A stretch of 64,000 nucleotides of DNA from Warburgia ugandensis (taxonomy: Eukaryota > Streptophyta > Magnoliopsida > Canellales > Canellaceae). The position numbers and the translations under genes were made by a program. The stretch covers positions 8,634,327 to 8,698,326 of the forward strand of contig CP141137.1 in NCBI GenBank assembly GCA_035236585.1. The letters run 5' to 3'. The notes under the pieces are model-generated. The model was not told the origin of the DNA. It did no database searches and saw nothing but the letters and a program-made list of their open reading frames with translations. Shown here piece by piece: positions 12,095 to 24,119 of this stretch (position 1 is its first letter; the number at the start of each line of letters is the position of its first letter).

Positions 12095-12440
12095 CCAAAC
12101 AAGTGGTCCAAAACTTATGATCCAAAAAATATGATCCAACTAAGTAATCCAACACACATGATCCAAATAAATGATCAAAAACATACGATCAAATTAAGGG
12201 ATCCAAAACATATGATCCAATTGAGGGATCCAAAACATATGATCCAATTAAGGGATCCAAAACATATGATCCAATTGAGGGATCCAAAACATATGATCCA
12301 ATTGAGGAATCCAAAACATATGATCCAATACACATTAATCAAACAAAGTGATCCAAAATATGGGATCTAACCAAATGATCAAACAAAGTGATCCAAAACA
12401 TGGGATCCAACTAAATGATCAAACAAAGAGATCTAACCTC
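12095..12440 (+). repeat. 27-bp GATCCAA minisatellite
   Basis: A unit close to GGATCCAAAACATATGATCC plus AATT(A/G)AG repeats about five times at 12185-12325, with looser GATCCAA/ATGATC copies on both sides. Because 27 is a multiple of three it gives a repetitive open frame (KHMIQLRDP units), which I do not regard as a gene. Confidence 0.85.
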
Positions 12441-12955
12441 ATAATCTAATCCACTTGATCTAATTTAATGATCAAGTATAATGAGGTGAAAGTACTGAGA
12501 TATGAAAACTAAGGAAACCCTAAGAATAGGATATGTACAATATTCTAGCCTTAGTTAAACAGACAGACCGTCTGATATGTACAATATATTTTCCATACAA
12601 GTATGGAGACTTGTGTATTTTGATTTACATAGAGATAGAGACTGGGGATGCTATGCTCGGGAAGTTATGAGGGTTTGGTCACATACTTCCTGAAATTTAT
12701 ATGATGGATACCATGCCCAAAAAGAGGCTAAATGTTGGGTGGGGCAATAATGGGAAGGCCCCACTGTAACAACCATGGTCCACCCCATGAGAACATGGAT
12801 TGATTATTCCACAGTTGGTGTCAATGGAGGATTATACAGTTATCCGGGTGCGTTGTACGGATTGAGGCTGTAAGCATAGTAGTCCTAATGTATTTTGCAT
12901 TATGATGCACATATGATAGGCATAGTATGATTCCATCGCATGATGATATGACATT

Positions 12956-13231
12956 CCATGAGTTCCTAGAATGAACACCCCATATGATAATTGGCTAGGT
13001 ATTGCTCTCCTAAGTGGGAGTATAGCTAGGGGAAGGAACAAGTATGGCATGATGATATGCTATTACATTGGTTCCTAGAATGAAAACCCCATATGAGGAT
13101 TGGCCAGGTATTGCTCTCCTAAGTGAGAGTATAGCCAGAGGAAGGAACAAGTGTTGAATAATCTTTGGCTAGGTATTGCTCTCCTAAGTGGGAGTATAGT
13201 CAGGGAAAGTAACAAGTTTTGAGCAATCTTC
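12956..13231 (+). repeat. About 65-115-bp tandem repeat, three copies
   Basis: TGGCTAGGTATTGCTCTCCT with AAGTGGGAGTATAG and GGAACAAG recurs at about 12990, 13105 and 13167. The first two copies also share TTCCTAGAATGAA and CCCCATATGA. Confidence 0.75.
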
Positions 13232-13868
13232 ACTATATTAACTAATTTGTCACGTACCACATAAATAACGTATGTACCCTATGTGGAGATATCTTATAAA
13301 TGGATAACTAGATGAAATAAGGACTAAGGTATATACTTTTATGTTGATGAAGTAGTGTGTTTTTGTATTCCCCTACCAAGCATAGCTTGCTGAGGTATTG
13401 TACATGTTTCCATGTTTACAATACCTCAGATACAGAGAAGGAGGGTTAGAAGCTCAAGACTATAGAAGACTTAAAAAGATGTGGATGAATAATCAAACAA
13501 GATACCTCTTCTTGAAGACATGTATTTTATTTGAGGGAATTGTACTGTATTTAGAGTTTTAATGTATGGTGAGGTTTGTATATTTTGGATTATGTAATTT
13601 GGACAGGTATTATACTGATACAGTACTGTACTGTGAACCACTGGATGGATCCTGGAAGTTTAATAAAATCATATTTCTTCAATGGAATTTTATTTTGTAC
13701 ACAAATTGTACTGATGTTATGTATGAAGTGGTGAGTTGGGTTTTCAAAACAAGTTTAAAAAGAAAAGAATTTTTGCTGCTTTGTTTTGCAAATTATTTTT
13801 ACTGAGGAGACGCCCTTGACTTTGAAAAATATATTATAAAATGTGTTTCAAAAACCCGGGTCGTCACA

Positions 13869-15650
13869 GTTTCTTAGATTAAACTAGATAAACTAGACAA
13901 AAAAGCAGTTCCTAACATCTTCATTGGATACAGTAATGTTTCTAAGGCATATAAAGTCTTCCAACCACAAACTGAGACTATAATCCTCAGTAGAGACATG
14001 CATTTTATGGAGAATGAAGAGTGGTGCTGGGAAGATCCAAAGAAATCAGCTCAAAATTCATCTAACTCAACAATTAAACTTCCTACTAAGATTCCTGAAA
14101 GGCAAACAACACACTCATGGCAGGATGAGATGGAGGATGATACATCAGTCAAAGGTACTTGTTTGCTTTCTGAGATATATCAGAGTTGCAATGGCAGTAT
14201 GTGAACTTGTTGGGTACAATGAGGCAAAAAGTGATCAAAATTGTGGTTGCAATGAAGGAGGAGTTGTCAAGGATTGAGAAGAATGACACTTAGGGGCTTG
14301 TTAATAAACCTCAAGACAAAAAAGTAATTGGGGTGATATGGGTGTTTAAAACCAAGCTAAATGCTGATGGATCAATCAACAAGCATAAAGCAAGGCTCGT
14401 GGTTAAGGGGTATGCACAAATTTTTGGTGTGCATTATTCTGATACATTTGTACCAGTTGCTAGACTTGACACAATCAGGTTACTTCTAACTATTACTGCA
14501 CAATTGGACTAGAAAGTGTATTAGATGGATGTCAAATCAGCATTTCTTAATAGCATTCTTTAAGAAGAAATTTATGTAGAGGAACCCGAGGGCTTTGTGG
14601 TGAAAAGCAAAGAGGACAAAGTCTATAGGCTAAATAAAGCACTCTATGGTCTTAAACAGACACCAAGGGCCTAGTACAATCGAATTGATGACCATTTGTT
14701 TGGCATAGTCTTTGAAAAGAGTATTTCAGAATCCACTCTTTAGGTCAAGCACCTTGGCATTGACATCCTTGTTGTATTTCTTTATGTGAATGATCTTCTA
14801 TTGACAGGGAGCAATACAAGGCTCATTGTGATTCAAGCTGGATATGATGCAAGGTTTTGAAATGACAGATCTTGGTTTAATGACCTATTTTCGTGGAATG
14901 AAAATCAAGCAAGGATAGAACGAGGTTTTCATCTACTAGAAGAAGTATGCAAGGGAGATTCTCAAAAAATTCAACATGGAAGACTGCAAAGAGATGAGCA
15001 TTCCCATGAACCAACAAGAAAAACTAAGCAAGAATGATGGAGCTGAACGAGTGGAGGAAACATATTTCAGAAGCTTAATTAGGTGCTTGATTTATCTAAC
15101 ATCTACAAGACATGATACTTTGTATTATATAAGTATTTCGTCAAGGTTCATGCACTGTGCCAATGAGCTGCATCTAAAGGCAGCCAAGAGAGTTGTTAGA
15201 TACATTAAAGGAACCATCAATCATGGAGTCAAGTTTCAGAAGAGTCAAAATATGAATTTGCTCGGGTATTCTGACAATGATTGGGGTGGATTTGTTGATG
15301 ACATGAGAAGTACCTCAAGGTATTGTTTCAGTCTTGGCTCAGGAAATTTCTCATGGTGTTAAAAAAAACACAATGTTGTGGCTTAGTCTACTGTAGAGGC
15401 AGAGTTTGTGGCTGCAATAGCAGCAGTGAATCAAGCATTGTCGTTGAGGAAAATACTGGTTGATTTGCATATGGAATAGACCAAAGGCACTAAAGTGTTT
15501 GTATGCAATCAAGTTGCTATAACAATTTCTCACAATCTTGTATTTCATGGGAAAAGTAAACACTTCAATATCAAGCTTTTCTTCTTAAGGGAAGTGCAAA
15601 AAGATGGTGTTGTAATTCTTCTCTACTGCAAGATTGAAGAGCAGCTGGCT
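13869..15650 (+). pseudogene. Copia pol, C-terminal part (integrase tail, RT, RNase H)
   Basis: After the insertion the Copia frame resumes with KLDKLDKKAVPNIFIGYSNV and LSRDMHFMENEEWCWED (13876-14035). RT is recognised from [20 protein letters not shown] (about 14320-14380), [21 protein letters not shown] and KALYGLKQTPRA (about 14635-14670). The YVDD active site is YVND (LYVNDLLLTGSN, about 14783-14818), which would abolish catalysis. RNase H follows (YFRSLIRCLIYLTSTRHDTL, GYSDNDWGGFVDDMRSTSRY, about 15060-15330), ending near KIEEQLADI. Stops replace Trp or Gln codons, and frameshifts are frequent around 14700-14980. Confidence 0.85.
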
Positions 15651-15736
15651 GATATTTCACCAAGCCTTTACTAGTCAGCAAATTCGAACTTCTGAGGCAA
15701 AAACTTGGAGTTTGCAGTTTTTAAAGCAAGGAGGAG

Positions 15737-16062
15737 TGTTGGATAAATGCTTTAAGGACTGCATTAGTCCACGTGTTAGTGTAAAACTGTTTAACAGTTA
15801 TTTATTTTCAATGTTGTTCCTAGTTTTTAGGAATTAGCTTTTTCTTTGGGCATGTAATTGATCTTAGCTTAGTTGTAAGACCTTGTTTTTTAATATCAGT
15901 TGAGATTGTAAGACTATATAATGTAAGTTTGAAGTTTTCAATGATTAGATTCTTGGTTTTTATCAATTCCAGAGTTTTAGCTTTTTTGACACATTGAAAT
16001 CTCTCAACTTGCTTCAATTGCAAGTAATCCTGTTCTTTGTTCTTCTGTTGAAAAATCTCTCA
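15737..16062 (+). repeat. 3' LTR of Copia element
   Basis: TGTTGGATAAATGCTTTAAG to CTCTCA, preceded by a polypurine tract and followed by CAATA. Confidence 0.92.
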
Positions 16063-16364
16063 CAATATGCTATAGCATTGTTGTTTTATATAGGGTTTAC
16101 ATTTAGAAAATGGTATCTCCATGCCCTCATATGAGGTACTTCTACTTTAGGGCCATCCAAATCCTTTATCCTAATGATCTTGTCATAAGCTGGCCTTGTC
16201 TCAAAAATCACATGAATTGGATGATCAGATCTTTATCTTTTTGAACCATTTTGAGTTCTGAAAAGGAGCTAGAAAATTTGTTAGTACCTTTCGAGTTCTA
16301 AAAGAGAGCTGGTAACATTGATAGGACCAAAACTACCTAAGAAAAATCAACAGAAAGATCATCT

Positions 16365-16543
16365 AAAGGGCAGCCCCTGTGCACTAAGCTCCTGCCTATG
16401 TAGGGTCCGGGAAAGGAGTGAACTACAAGGATCTATAGTACATAGCCTTACCTTGCATTTTTGAAAGAAACTGTTTCCACGCCTTAAACCCGTGACCTCA
16501 AGGTCATACAATGACAACTTTACCATTACAACAAGTCTCCCCT
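16365..16543 (-). mobile_element. Au SINE
   Basis: Antisense order: AGGGCAGCCCCTGTGCAC tail complement, then GTGACCTCAAGGTCAT and AGTCTCCCC head complement. ATCATCT repeats flank it, a likely target duplication. Confidence 0.85.
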
Positions 16544-17369
16544 TCAATAGCAAAATCATCTCAAGTATGTAACTTTTTTAGACATGGGCAGTTCAAGTCA
16601 TTTTAAAAAGGTAAGACGCCCTTGGACTTTCACCACAAACCCCCGAGATGAAGGTGTGGTAGTAGTCCCAAAAGCCCTTGCTAATATCATTCCCTTGTAA
16701 GCCATAATTGTTATATGTGGATCCATGCGTTTTGTTGGAGGTAAACTCAGATTCTTCTTCGTTTGGTGAGATCCACAGTCTCTTCCGTATAAGTCGTAAT
16801 GTAGAAGTACGTAGGTCTGCTGTGTTCTTGAGCGGGTTGGATTATTTTTAATGCAAACATAGAGGCTCTGCCTATCTCGAGAGATATAATCTGTTCATCA
16901 TGTTTAGCATACTGAACAAAGATAACCCACAAGAAATGAATGCATCTGAGTGATCCTAAAATTTTTGTTTTGGTTCTTTCAAAAAAAATCTTAAACGGTT
17001 TGAATTATTTTTCAGCATAAACGTAAAGGCCCTATTTATTTTCAGAGATCTGAGCCATTCGTCATGTAGAAATCAATGCAACTTAATGATCTTAAATTAT
17101 CTGTTTTGATCCTTCAAAAAAAAAGAAAAAAAATATGATGGTTATGATTTCTTTTCAAAAGAAACATAGGCTAACGGCGTCCAATAGTCATGATGCTTGA
17201 TCTCCAGCCTATCTAAGCAAGTCCCAATGGTCTAGATCTAGGAAAAGTTGTCATCATGAATCCAAAAAGTAGGCAAAACACAGCCTTTACTTCTTAGAAC
17301 ACTCTTGGGTGCTGCTCTTACCGGGACGTTTGTTTTTTTCCGTTTGTGTTTGACTGCTAACGAGGTGAA

Positions 17370-17542
17370 GGGAAACCTTGGTGCAACAGTAAAGTTATCG
17401 TCATGTGACCTTGAGGTCAGGAGTTCAAGGCGTGAAAACAACCTTTTGCAAAAATGCAAGATAAGGCTGCATACCATAGACCCTTGTGGTCTGCCTCTTC
17501 CCCAAACCCCACATAAGCAGGAGCTTCGTGCACTAGGGCTGG
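17370..17542 (+). mobile_element. Au SINE
   Basis: Head GGGAAACCTTGGTGCAACAG, box-B-like region AGGAGTTCAAGGCG, tail GCACTAGGGCTGG. TTGACTGCTAA occurs on both sides: a target duplication with a later 10-bp expansion on the right. Confidence 0.87.
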
Positions 17543-17794
17543 TTGACTGCTAATGACTGTTAATGAGGTGTTCGAGTAACCAAACCATAGCATCTAGAGC
17601 GTTAAAATTTTCACCTTAGACCACATGCTTGATCAGGAACCAATCGTATGTTGTCAAGACAAGGGGTAAACTCTTGGGTATTTCATGAAACAATAACAGA
17701 GGGTCCATTTCTGTATCCAGCCGCCCGAATTTTTCCTGAAAAGGCGGTATGCATTCATGCTGCAGGTAGTGGATGCTAGTTGGTCTACTAAAAA

Positions 17795-17994
17795 AGGAAC
17801 CTGGGCGGACGCATTACTTTGCATGTAGCTCCCGTGTATGCAGGGACCAGGGAGTGGGGGGAGGACTGCAAGGGTCAACAGTACGCAGCTTTACCTTACA
17901 TTATGCAAGAGGTTGTTTCTAGTTTCTACGCCTTGAACCCATAATCCTGAGGTCACACAACAGCAACTCTACCGTTGCACCAAGGCTCCCCTTC
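17795..17994 (-). mobile_element. Au SINE
   Basis: Reverse-oriented copy ending GCACCAAGGCTCCCC. Flanked by AGTTGGTCTAC on both sides (about 17778 and 18000), an 11-bp target duplication. Confidence 0.85.
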
Positions 17995-18421
17995 ATCACA
18001 GTTGGTCTACGAAGAGCTAAAAATGTTGAGCAATTGCACTCTACTGACCATAACCACTAAATTCACACCTAGCAGAAATCCATCTGCCAAAATATGAAGA
18101 TGAGCTTCAAAGAGGCCTGCAGGCTTCATCTGAGATGTCTGATGGTGCATCTAGTTTCAGACACGCAGCAACCGAGACATCCAAACATGAATGAAATTAA
18201 GAGCTGTCGCATGGTTCAGTTTCTGCACCCACGACTAGAAAGGGAGAGGATTGCATTTCACAAATCTGCAATTTATAGAAGAACTCAATATGGTAGGAAA
18301 ATTATTCTAAAAACGTGGGATAGCTGCAAGCCGAGGAGCTGCTTGCTGGAAGTATGAAACATTGAAGAACGATGAACAAACTCAGCTACCGACACGCAAA
18401 CGTGCTAACCAAAGATTGCAT

Positions 18422-21400
18422 TCAATGTCCAGCATCTTCCTCTTGACAAAACTTTGAGTACTGCTCTGAGTCCATCAATGACCTCACCTCATCTGTATTG
18501 CTCATTTCAACCTTAATGATCCATCCACTATCATATGGGCTCCCATTCACCTGGAAGAAGAAGATAAAAATTTACAATAACAGCAGCTTCCACATAAAAG
18601 CCAAAAGCGGAGTCAAATACGAGCAGAGATTGGGAATAGATGCATTGAACTATGAGATACGTTGGACCCTTCATTTCCTCAAACAGAATTCAGATACAAC
18701 TGAAAGCAAGTACAAAATGGCACAAATGGTACAATACTTGATAAGAATTCCATATTGTAAAATTCAACAATTTTTGTGCCTAACCAGATCTTTTAAACTC
18801 TTGAAGAAAAGATACTTCTGATAATCTGGGTGAGATATTTGTGAGAATTTTAGTCAGCATTCAGCAAGAGTTCCCGTTCTAGTTTGAAGATAATAGAGGT
18901 CTGGTAAGTCCACTTATTCATTTTCACGTTGCTCTGTTTTTCTGACGAATAATATGTTGTTAATGACAGAAGTCCTAATAGGAGTTGGCTGCTCTTAAGC
19001 TTTTGAAGAAGTTGATGCCCCTTTTCGACAAGTATGGTAGGGGTCAGGAGAGAGCAGAGCACACCGCCCTACCATGAAGTTTTTTGGGAGAATCTAAGCC
19101 GTTCACCATGTTAAGTGTATCAAACATAAGTATTCTATGAGGAATAAATGCATTCCGATAACCCTGACCGCTTGTTTTAGGTCTTTGAATTAATAAAATT
19201 GGATGGTCAAGATTTTCAGCAGAAAGAAACATAAGCTGAAAGAATATAATGGGCATATAATTTTATATCTAGCCTATCTAAGACATACCCAACATGTTCA
19301 ACATTTTAGATCTTTCTAATAATTTCCCCATGCATGTCAAAAAGGGCATTGACTTCTTCAAACGCTCAAGAGCATGGGACTCCTACTGGGACTCATGTTA
19401 CAATATATAGTTAAACAAAGTACCTATTTAAGAATACCAATACACATCAGACATAAGAGCAATTCAGTTCATCTCTACAAGGTCAGCCACAAAATAATCT
19501 ATTATATAAGCAACCAAGCTTCTAATTTATTACTTCCACCGAATATATCATTAGAGTATTGCACTATTACAACTTAAATATACACGACCAATAATGATCT
19601 TCTTCAAAAATATTTCAATTTGCCATAAGTTTGAATTAATTTCCAAAAAGCAGGTTTTCCTTGATGTTAACACCATATTGGAGTCCCCCTCTCATCCCAT
19701 GAATCGCCAAGCAAGTGTTTGATGATACAGTTGATAAGCATCCAATAACTGTGCGGAAATTTTATTTTCCCCAATATTATATATCAGATAATATTTGAAC
19801 CATACTTGATGAATGAAAGAGAAGAATAAGAATGGTTTGAGTGACCTTCATGCATCTTATTGGTTTTAGCACCATACAATATAGCATTTGGAAGAAAATT
19901 AGTTCCCCGGCAATGGAATCAAAAGAAATCCACTCAGAAAAATAAATAAATAAATAAATAAAAATTGACAATGTAAAACTTGAGTTGTCGTAATACTTCC
20001 AAAATTTCCAGTCCAAATCAAGCATCCTACTCGAGGTTCTGATATTGCCACACTTTTATAGCAGAGCGAGTCAATGTCATGCTATTTTGCACCTTTATAG
20101 AAGATTGTATCCAAGTCCTCACGATTATTAGAAATGCAACAGCATATGAATGAAAATTTTGAATGGAGTAAAAGTAAACAAATATAAATTATAAGCTTTA
20201 GATCTTCTTTCTATTCACAGCCAAAGGCACAGGAGACAAATACTGTTATCTCTTGCATCAGCGTATTATCAAATACCTACTGAACAAGATGCCTGAACTC
20301 AAAGAAGAGAAATGAGATCACTCACAAAACCAGGTGAATTGTTGAGCTCCTCATTGACTTCAACAACTTTCCCTGAGACAGGAGAGTTAATATCACTTGT
20401 TGCCTTGACACTCTCAACTGCACCAAAACTGTTTCCTAGTGTTACAGAGGCACCAACATCAGGCAACTCTACATAGACAACATCACCTAAATGGTCCTGA
20501 ATATGCAAAACACATTTGGTTTAGTGATACAAACAAAATGGACCAGTTTCATAGGAATTCTAATGACTAGATAACATGAATTAAGCAATTTCGGAGAGAG
20601 GATTGTGGCCTCTCATTTTAAAGATGCAATATGCTGCAATTTCAAACGAAAAAGTTAAGCCATAAAAGATCGCGTCTCTGATCCAGCATTGAGCTAGGGA
20701 CGAAACTACTATCCCAGACAAATTATAGCTACAAGCTGCAAGAAAGTAAAAACATTGATCCCCTAGATGGGCATTGTTCAAGCACTGGAAATACATAAGG
20801 AGCTTGTAACCTGAGCATGATCTGTTATTCCTACAGTTGCAGCAGTTCCATCAACTTTAACCCATTCATGAGAGTTAGCATATCTCAAATCCTGCAGAAC
20901 TGCAAATTCAGAAAGAATAAACTTAATCAAGGTGGAATGATTTATCCAAATAAAAGATGATTGAAAATATCAAATGTTACTATCATCCCACTGATGATTA
21001 AGAACTTGACCAGGTAGCTAAAAATGTGCGAGCTGGAACAGTTGATTGTGAACTTACTCGATCCAGTTATATATCTATTAGCTCAACATGTAAACCAAAA
21101 GCTAGACCAATTATCTGACAAACTTAAATTTTAGGAAATTTGATTAAGCTCCTACATTGTTCGCCCAAAGAGACTTGAGTTTTTAAATGGCAGGAATGAT
21201 ATCTAGGTCCAGAAAACCCACGGATATTTTGTCTACAAAACCCAATGCAATGATTCCAGAGCACCCTAAGTTCCCAAAGTACAGTGCTTTCTATATAACC
21301 CATTTTTTATGGTAAAATATTTTAAGGGGAAGTTTTGAAAGAGATCCCCTGAACTTGTTTGTCAAAGATTTTTGGCATCCATAAAGAGCTACTACCCTTG

Positions 21401-22308
21401 GAGATGGCATGTATATTTAAGATATAATAGGAACTTGGGCATTCTCCAATTCCTTTTAGGATGGAGTTCTTTATTTACAATTAGAAGCTGGTTGAGGAAT
21501 AAGACTAGCAACAGAAAAAGAATCAAAATTACAAGAAGGTGGCAGAATGTCCAGAGTAAATATTTGTCATCCGAATACAAGTGTCATGTATTTCATAAAA
21601 GTGGAAATTCCTTACAACACATTTGAAAATAGCAAATAACACTTGCAGATGGTGTTGGAAGAAGTGGTGAGTTTAACATCAGTTACATTTATGTCCTTAT
21701 ATCCTGCCTCTACCTCTTGTTTCGGATAAATATCAAAGTTATAAAAGAGCAAGTTTCCCATCATGTCAAAATTTATCAGTTAGGAAAATGAGCATCAGAA
21801 CCTCAATCAGGTGTGAAAATCCACGCTTTGATTATGAGCATCACGTCACTTCAAACGAATCCAATCTCAGAAAAGCCAAATGAATCTCCAAAACCTACTC
21901 ATCAAGGTTTCAGGGACCCTCATACCAAACCAAATACAGTTTATCAAACAAGGAACACACTAGACCAAAATGCCCAAAAGGGAAATAGAAGCCCGCTATT
22001 CTATACCTCAATCAACTGAAGATTCTTACACGCATAATACAAAGAATACCCATCAAAGATAAAAACAAAAAGTACCCCAGAGACCAAAGATCTATGATTC
22101 ATACAAGCAAAAGCAAGATCCAGAAGAAGAATATGTGGTTACTAGTAGTTGAGAATGATGCAAAATTCCAACCAAAACGACAAAGGAAAATGAGGGGAAA
22201 AAATGATTACATGGGCTGAAAACAAAATTTACCAGTAGAAAAACCTCTATGAAAAGTGGATATCTTGAGGTAAGAAGCAGCTCTTGAAGCCCACAATCTG
22301 GACGCCAT
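18422..22308 (-). CDS. GDH2: Glycine cleavage system H protein, mitochondrial (GDH2 type)
   Basis: H protein carries the aminomethyl group on a lipoyl-lysine between the P, T and L proteins of mitochondrial glycine decarboxylase, a photorespiration and one-carbon enzyme. Four exons read on the minus strand: 22233-22308, 20811-20899, 20326-20496 and 18422-18550; all introns are GT-AG. They join to 465 bp, encoding 154 residues, the usual size. Residues 1-25 ([20 protein letters not shown]...) are Arg/Ser-rich, as in a mitochondrial presequence. The mature part has [33 protein letters not shown], the lipoylation motif ESVKATSD (Lys86), [16 protein letters not shown], and C-terminus [12 protein letters not shown]. 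The [13 protein letters not shown] start and the NEEL segment fit the Arabidopsis GDH2 (At2g35120) branch rather than GDH1/3. The start is the only ATG that opens this presequence. The gene is intact. Its upstream neighbour is the At2g35130-like pseudogene. Confidence 0.95.
19939..19966. repeat. (AAAT)n microsatellite in H-protein intron
   Basis: About seven AAAT units. Confidence 0.9.
20326..20496 (-). other. GDH2: H-protein exon 3 (lipoyl domain)
   Basis: 57 codons, phase 0 at both ends, from [10 protein letters not shown] to NNSPGF. The acceptor is GCATATTCAG and the donor GTGAGT. The lipoyl-accepting lysine codon is at about 20404-20406. Confidence 0.93.
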
Positions 22309-22429
22309 GGAAAGATCTCCTCGTACCACTGCTAAGTGTGTTTCTTTCTGGACTTTGAGATTGAAATTTAGAAACAGGGTCTTTTAGATGTTTAGTTGTG
22401 AAAAAATATAAAGAGTTGACTTCAAACAT

Positions 22430-22765
22430 AAGTGGGCAATGCTCCAACGAGTATCTGTACTAGACGCCCTACTTTTGCATGAAGGCCCCACTTTTAGATG
22501 ATCGCACGGCTTTGGGTTTCTGGTATACCAAATATCAAGTGGATTTCACAAACCAAAAACGGGGCTCTTCCTAAAGAGCAGCTCTTTAAACAATGTTTCC
22601 TACCGATCCACATGGTGGGATCGAAAGTACATTTTTCAGAATCTTTACCATCTCTTAAACAGCACAGAAATTAGATGAACAGTGAGATCGTCCAACTGTA
22701 GGATCATTATACAAAAGTGGGGCGCACAACTACTTTGCTGTACGCGTACTGCACTATAACTGGTG
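22430..22765. mobile_element. Possible MULE-like inverted-repeat element upstream of H-protein gene
   Basis: The arm around 22468-22512 (CGCCCTACTTTTGCAT, AGATGATCGCACGG) is an imperfect inverted repeat of about 22675-22730 (complement of CAAAAGTGGGGCGCAC and AACAGTGAGATCGTCC). The ATC-rich arms resemble Mutator-like termini. Exact ends and target duplication were not found. Confidence 0.4.
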
Positions 22766-24119
22766 TTTGCTAGTGGGTTTGCCATTATTTTCCAAGATAT
22801 TCGCCTGCCATAGAAGCAACCCACCAACCAACTCACGGTCTGGTTTTCTAGTTTACGATTTGTCGTCATGCCCAGGTCTAACTTTGGTACTCTGCAAGTT
22901 GTATATTGGTTAGTATTGGACAGTGTATTACCATGAAAATAGATTCACTTCTGAGTCCTTGGTTAAGCCAGTCCATGGGAAAACTTGTCCATTGATAGCT
23001 ATCCTTGTTCTAGAGGCACCCAGAAGCAAGGAATAGGATACATATCCGTGGAAAGCCTTTCATGGACAACAATCTCCATGCTGAACAGCCCTGAACTGTA
23101 CTTCTGGTCGTTGGGTATGATGGTAAGAAACTGTGTAGTAACTTTCCCATTCCACATATGGAAAGACATAGGTTTAAGCAGGAATATCCTATTGGAATGA
23201 TCTTGAATGGTACTTTGGTTTAGGCATCCAAATCCAAAGCCCTCTGGAGAGCTTCAATTGCCAACTGTTGGAAGCTAGCAACAGCTAGAGACTGTTGCTT
23301 GCTAAGAAGAAACGCCTGCTTTTGTCGTTTATCAAGATAGAGGTCGGTCGGCACCAAGCAACACCCAAAACTGATGAAACGGAAAAGCAGGCAATACTTG
23401 GCTTGAAAAGCAGCCACATGGCATCTGCTTTTCTTGTCTGTATGTTAAGGTCTGCCAAAATCTGCACTATACCTACTTAAGTAGGATTGCTTTCCACCCT
23501 CTTCTCTATTTTCGTGTTTAAAATACCACAACATGCAAGAATCAGCGAAATACCAGCTAATTAACTGCTCTCCCTTGAATATCAAATAGTCTGAATATCC
23601 TTTCCAAGATCAGTCTTTCGGTCAACGCTCATTCCCAATCTCAAAGAAACTGCACTTGGCACACAAGTCCTTGCTGTCTGCCTAAATAAGTTTTCATGGT
23701 TCATATACGTAACTGCTCATCAGAATGCTTTTATGACGGTTCCATTTCTGATGCTCTTTTTGTTGGTTCTTTTGAAATTTGCAAAAAATTCAATATTTTT
23801 ACCTTACCACTGCAAGTAGGGAACCCTCTTTTCTGCCTTGTCAAATTTCACTCGATCTTTTGCTCAGTGCTTTTTCTGCCTTTCAGTTGACGTTTGCCAA
23901 AATCCTCACTGCACCTACCATTTTAAGCAGAATAGTCCTCCTTTCAAACCTTGCTCCATGCACTTTCATGTTTAAACTCGGGGGAAGACTCAATTTTCCA
24001 TATCTAATGCTAAGATAATGCAGAAGCAGAATCCTTCTCTACCATTTTCAACTAAGCTTGACATACCAGCAAGTGCTTTGTTCATACAACTACAGCTTTA
24101 TGAACTGACAAGGAAGACG
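22766..24119. other. Intergenic region, no supported gene
   Basis: Minus-strand open frames at 23220-23480 show no known domain. A CTGCCAAAATC...CACT(G/A)(C/T)ACCTAC block occurs at about 23452 and again at about 23893, suggesting an old local duplication. Confidence 0.5.

Larger units (their letters stand above)
8359..13868 (+). mobile_element. 5.5-kb TG...CA insertion, probable giant solo LTR
   Basis: It begins TGTAACACCCCTAATTT and ends ACCCGGGTCGTCACA, inserted in a Copia pol with a near-perfect 5-bp duplication. TGTAACACCC starts and GGGTCGT(T/C)ACA ends are characteristic of Tekay/Del-type chromovirus LTRs. I see no gag, pol, PBS or second copy of its terminus inside, so a solo LTR left by LTR-LTR recombination fits best; a non-coding LARD-like element is the alternative. 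A TATA box with a downstream C/T-rich stretch suggests the LTR promoter. At 5510 bp it would be very long for this group. The small open frames inside (for example 8685-8924, 9535-9885) show no recognisable domain. Confidence 0.65.
5835..16062 (+). mobile_element. Complete but inactive Copia LTR retrotransposon with nested insertion
   Basis: LTRs at 5835-6166 (332 bp) and 15737-16062 (326 bp), both TG...CA, are flanked by a perfect 5-bp duplication CAATA. The PBS TGGTATCAGAGC is at 6169-6180 and a polypurine tract (AAGCAAGGAGGAG) precedes 15737. Gene order gag - protease - integrase - RT - RNase H is that of Copia elements. A 5.5-kb insertion at 8359-13868 splits pol. Without it the element would be about 4.7 kb, normal for Copia. 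Stops and a mutated RT active site make it inactive. Confidence 0.92.
16063..18421. other. Intergenic region with SINEs only
   Basis: Apart from the right-hand CAATA and three Au SINEs (listed separately), I see no supported gene. 16068-16130 may continue whatever sequence the Copia element inserted into. The open frame at 18094-18357 has no recognisable homologue and lies just downstream of the H-protein gene. Confidence 0.6.

Noticed and set aside
12131..12370. Repetitive open frame with KHMIQLRDP units
   Set aside because: It is the 27-bp minisatellite inside the presumed LTR. A period divisible by three keeps the frame open by chance.
12095..12440. CRISPR-like array
   Set aside because: The repeats are head-to-tail with no unique spacers and sit in a plant retrotransposon LTR.
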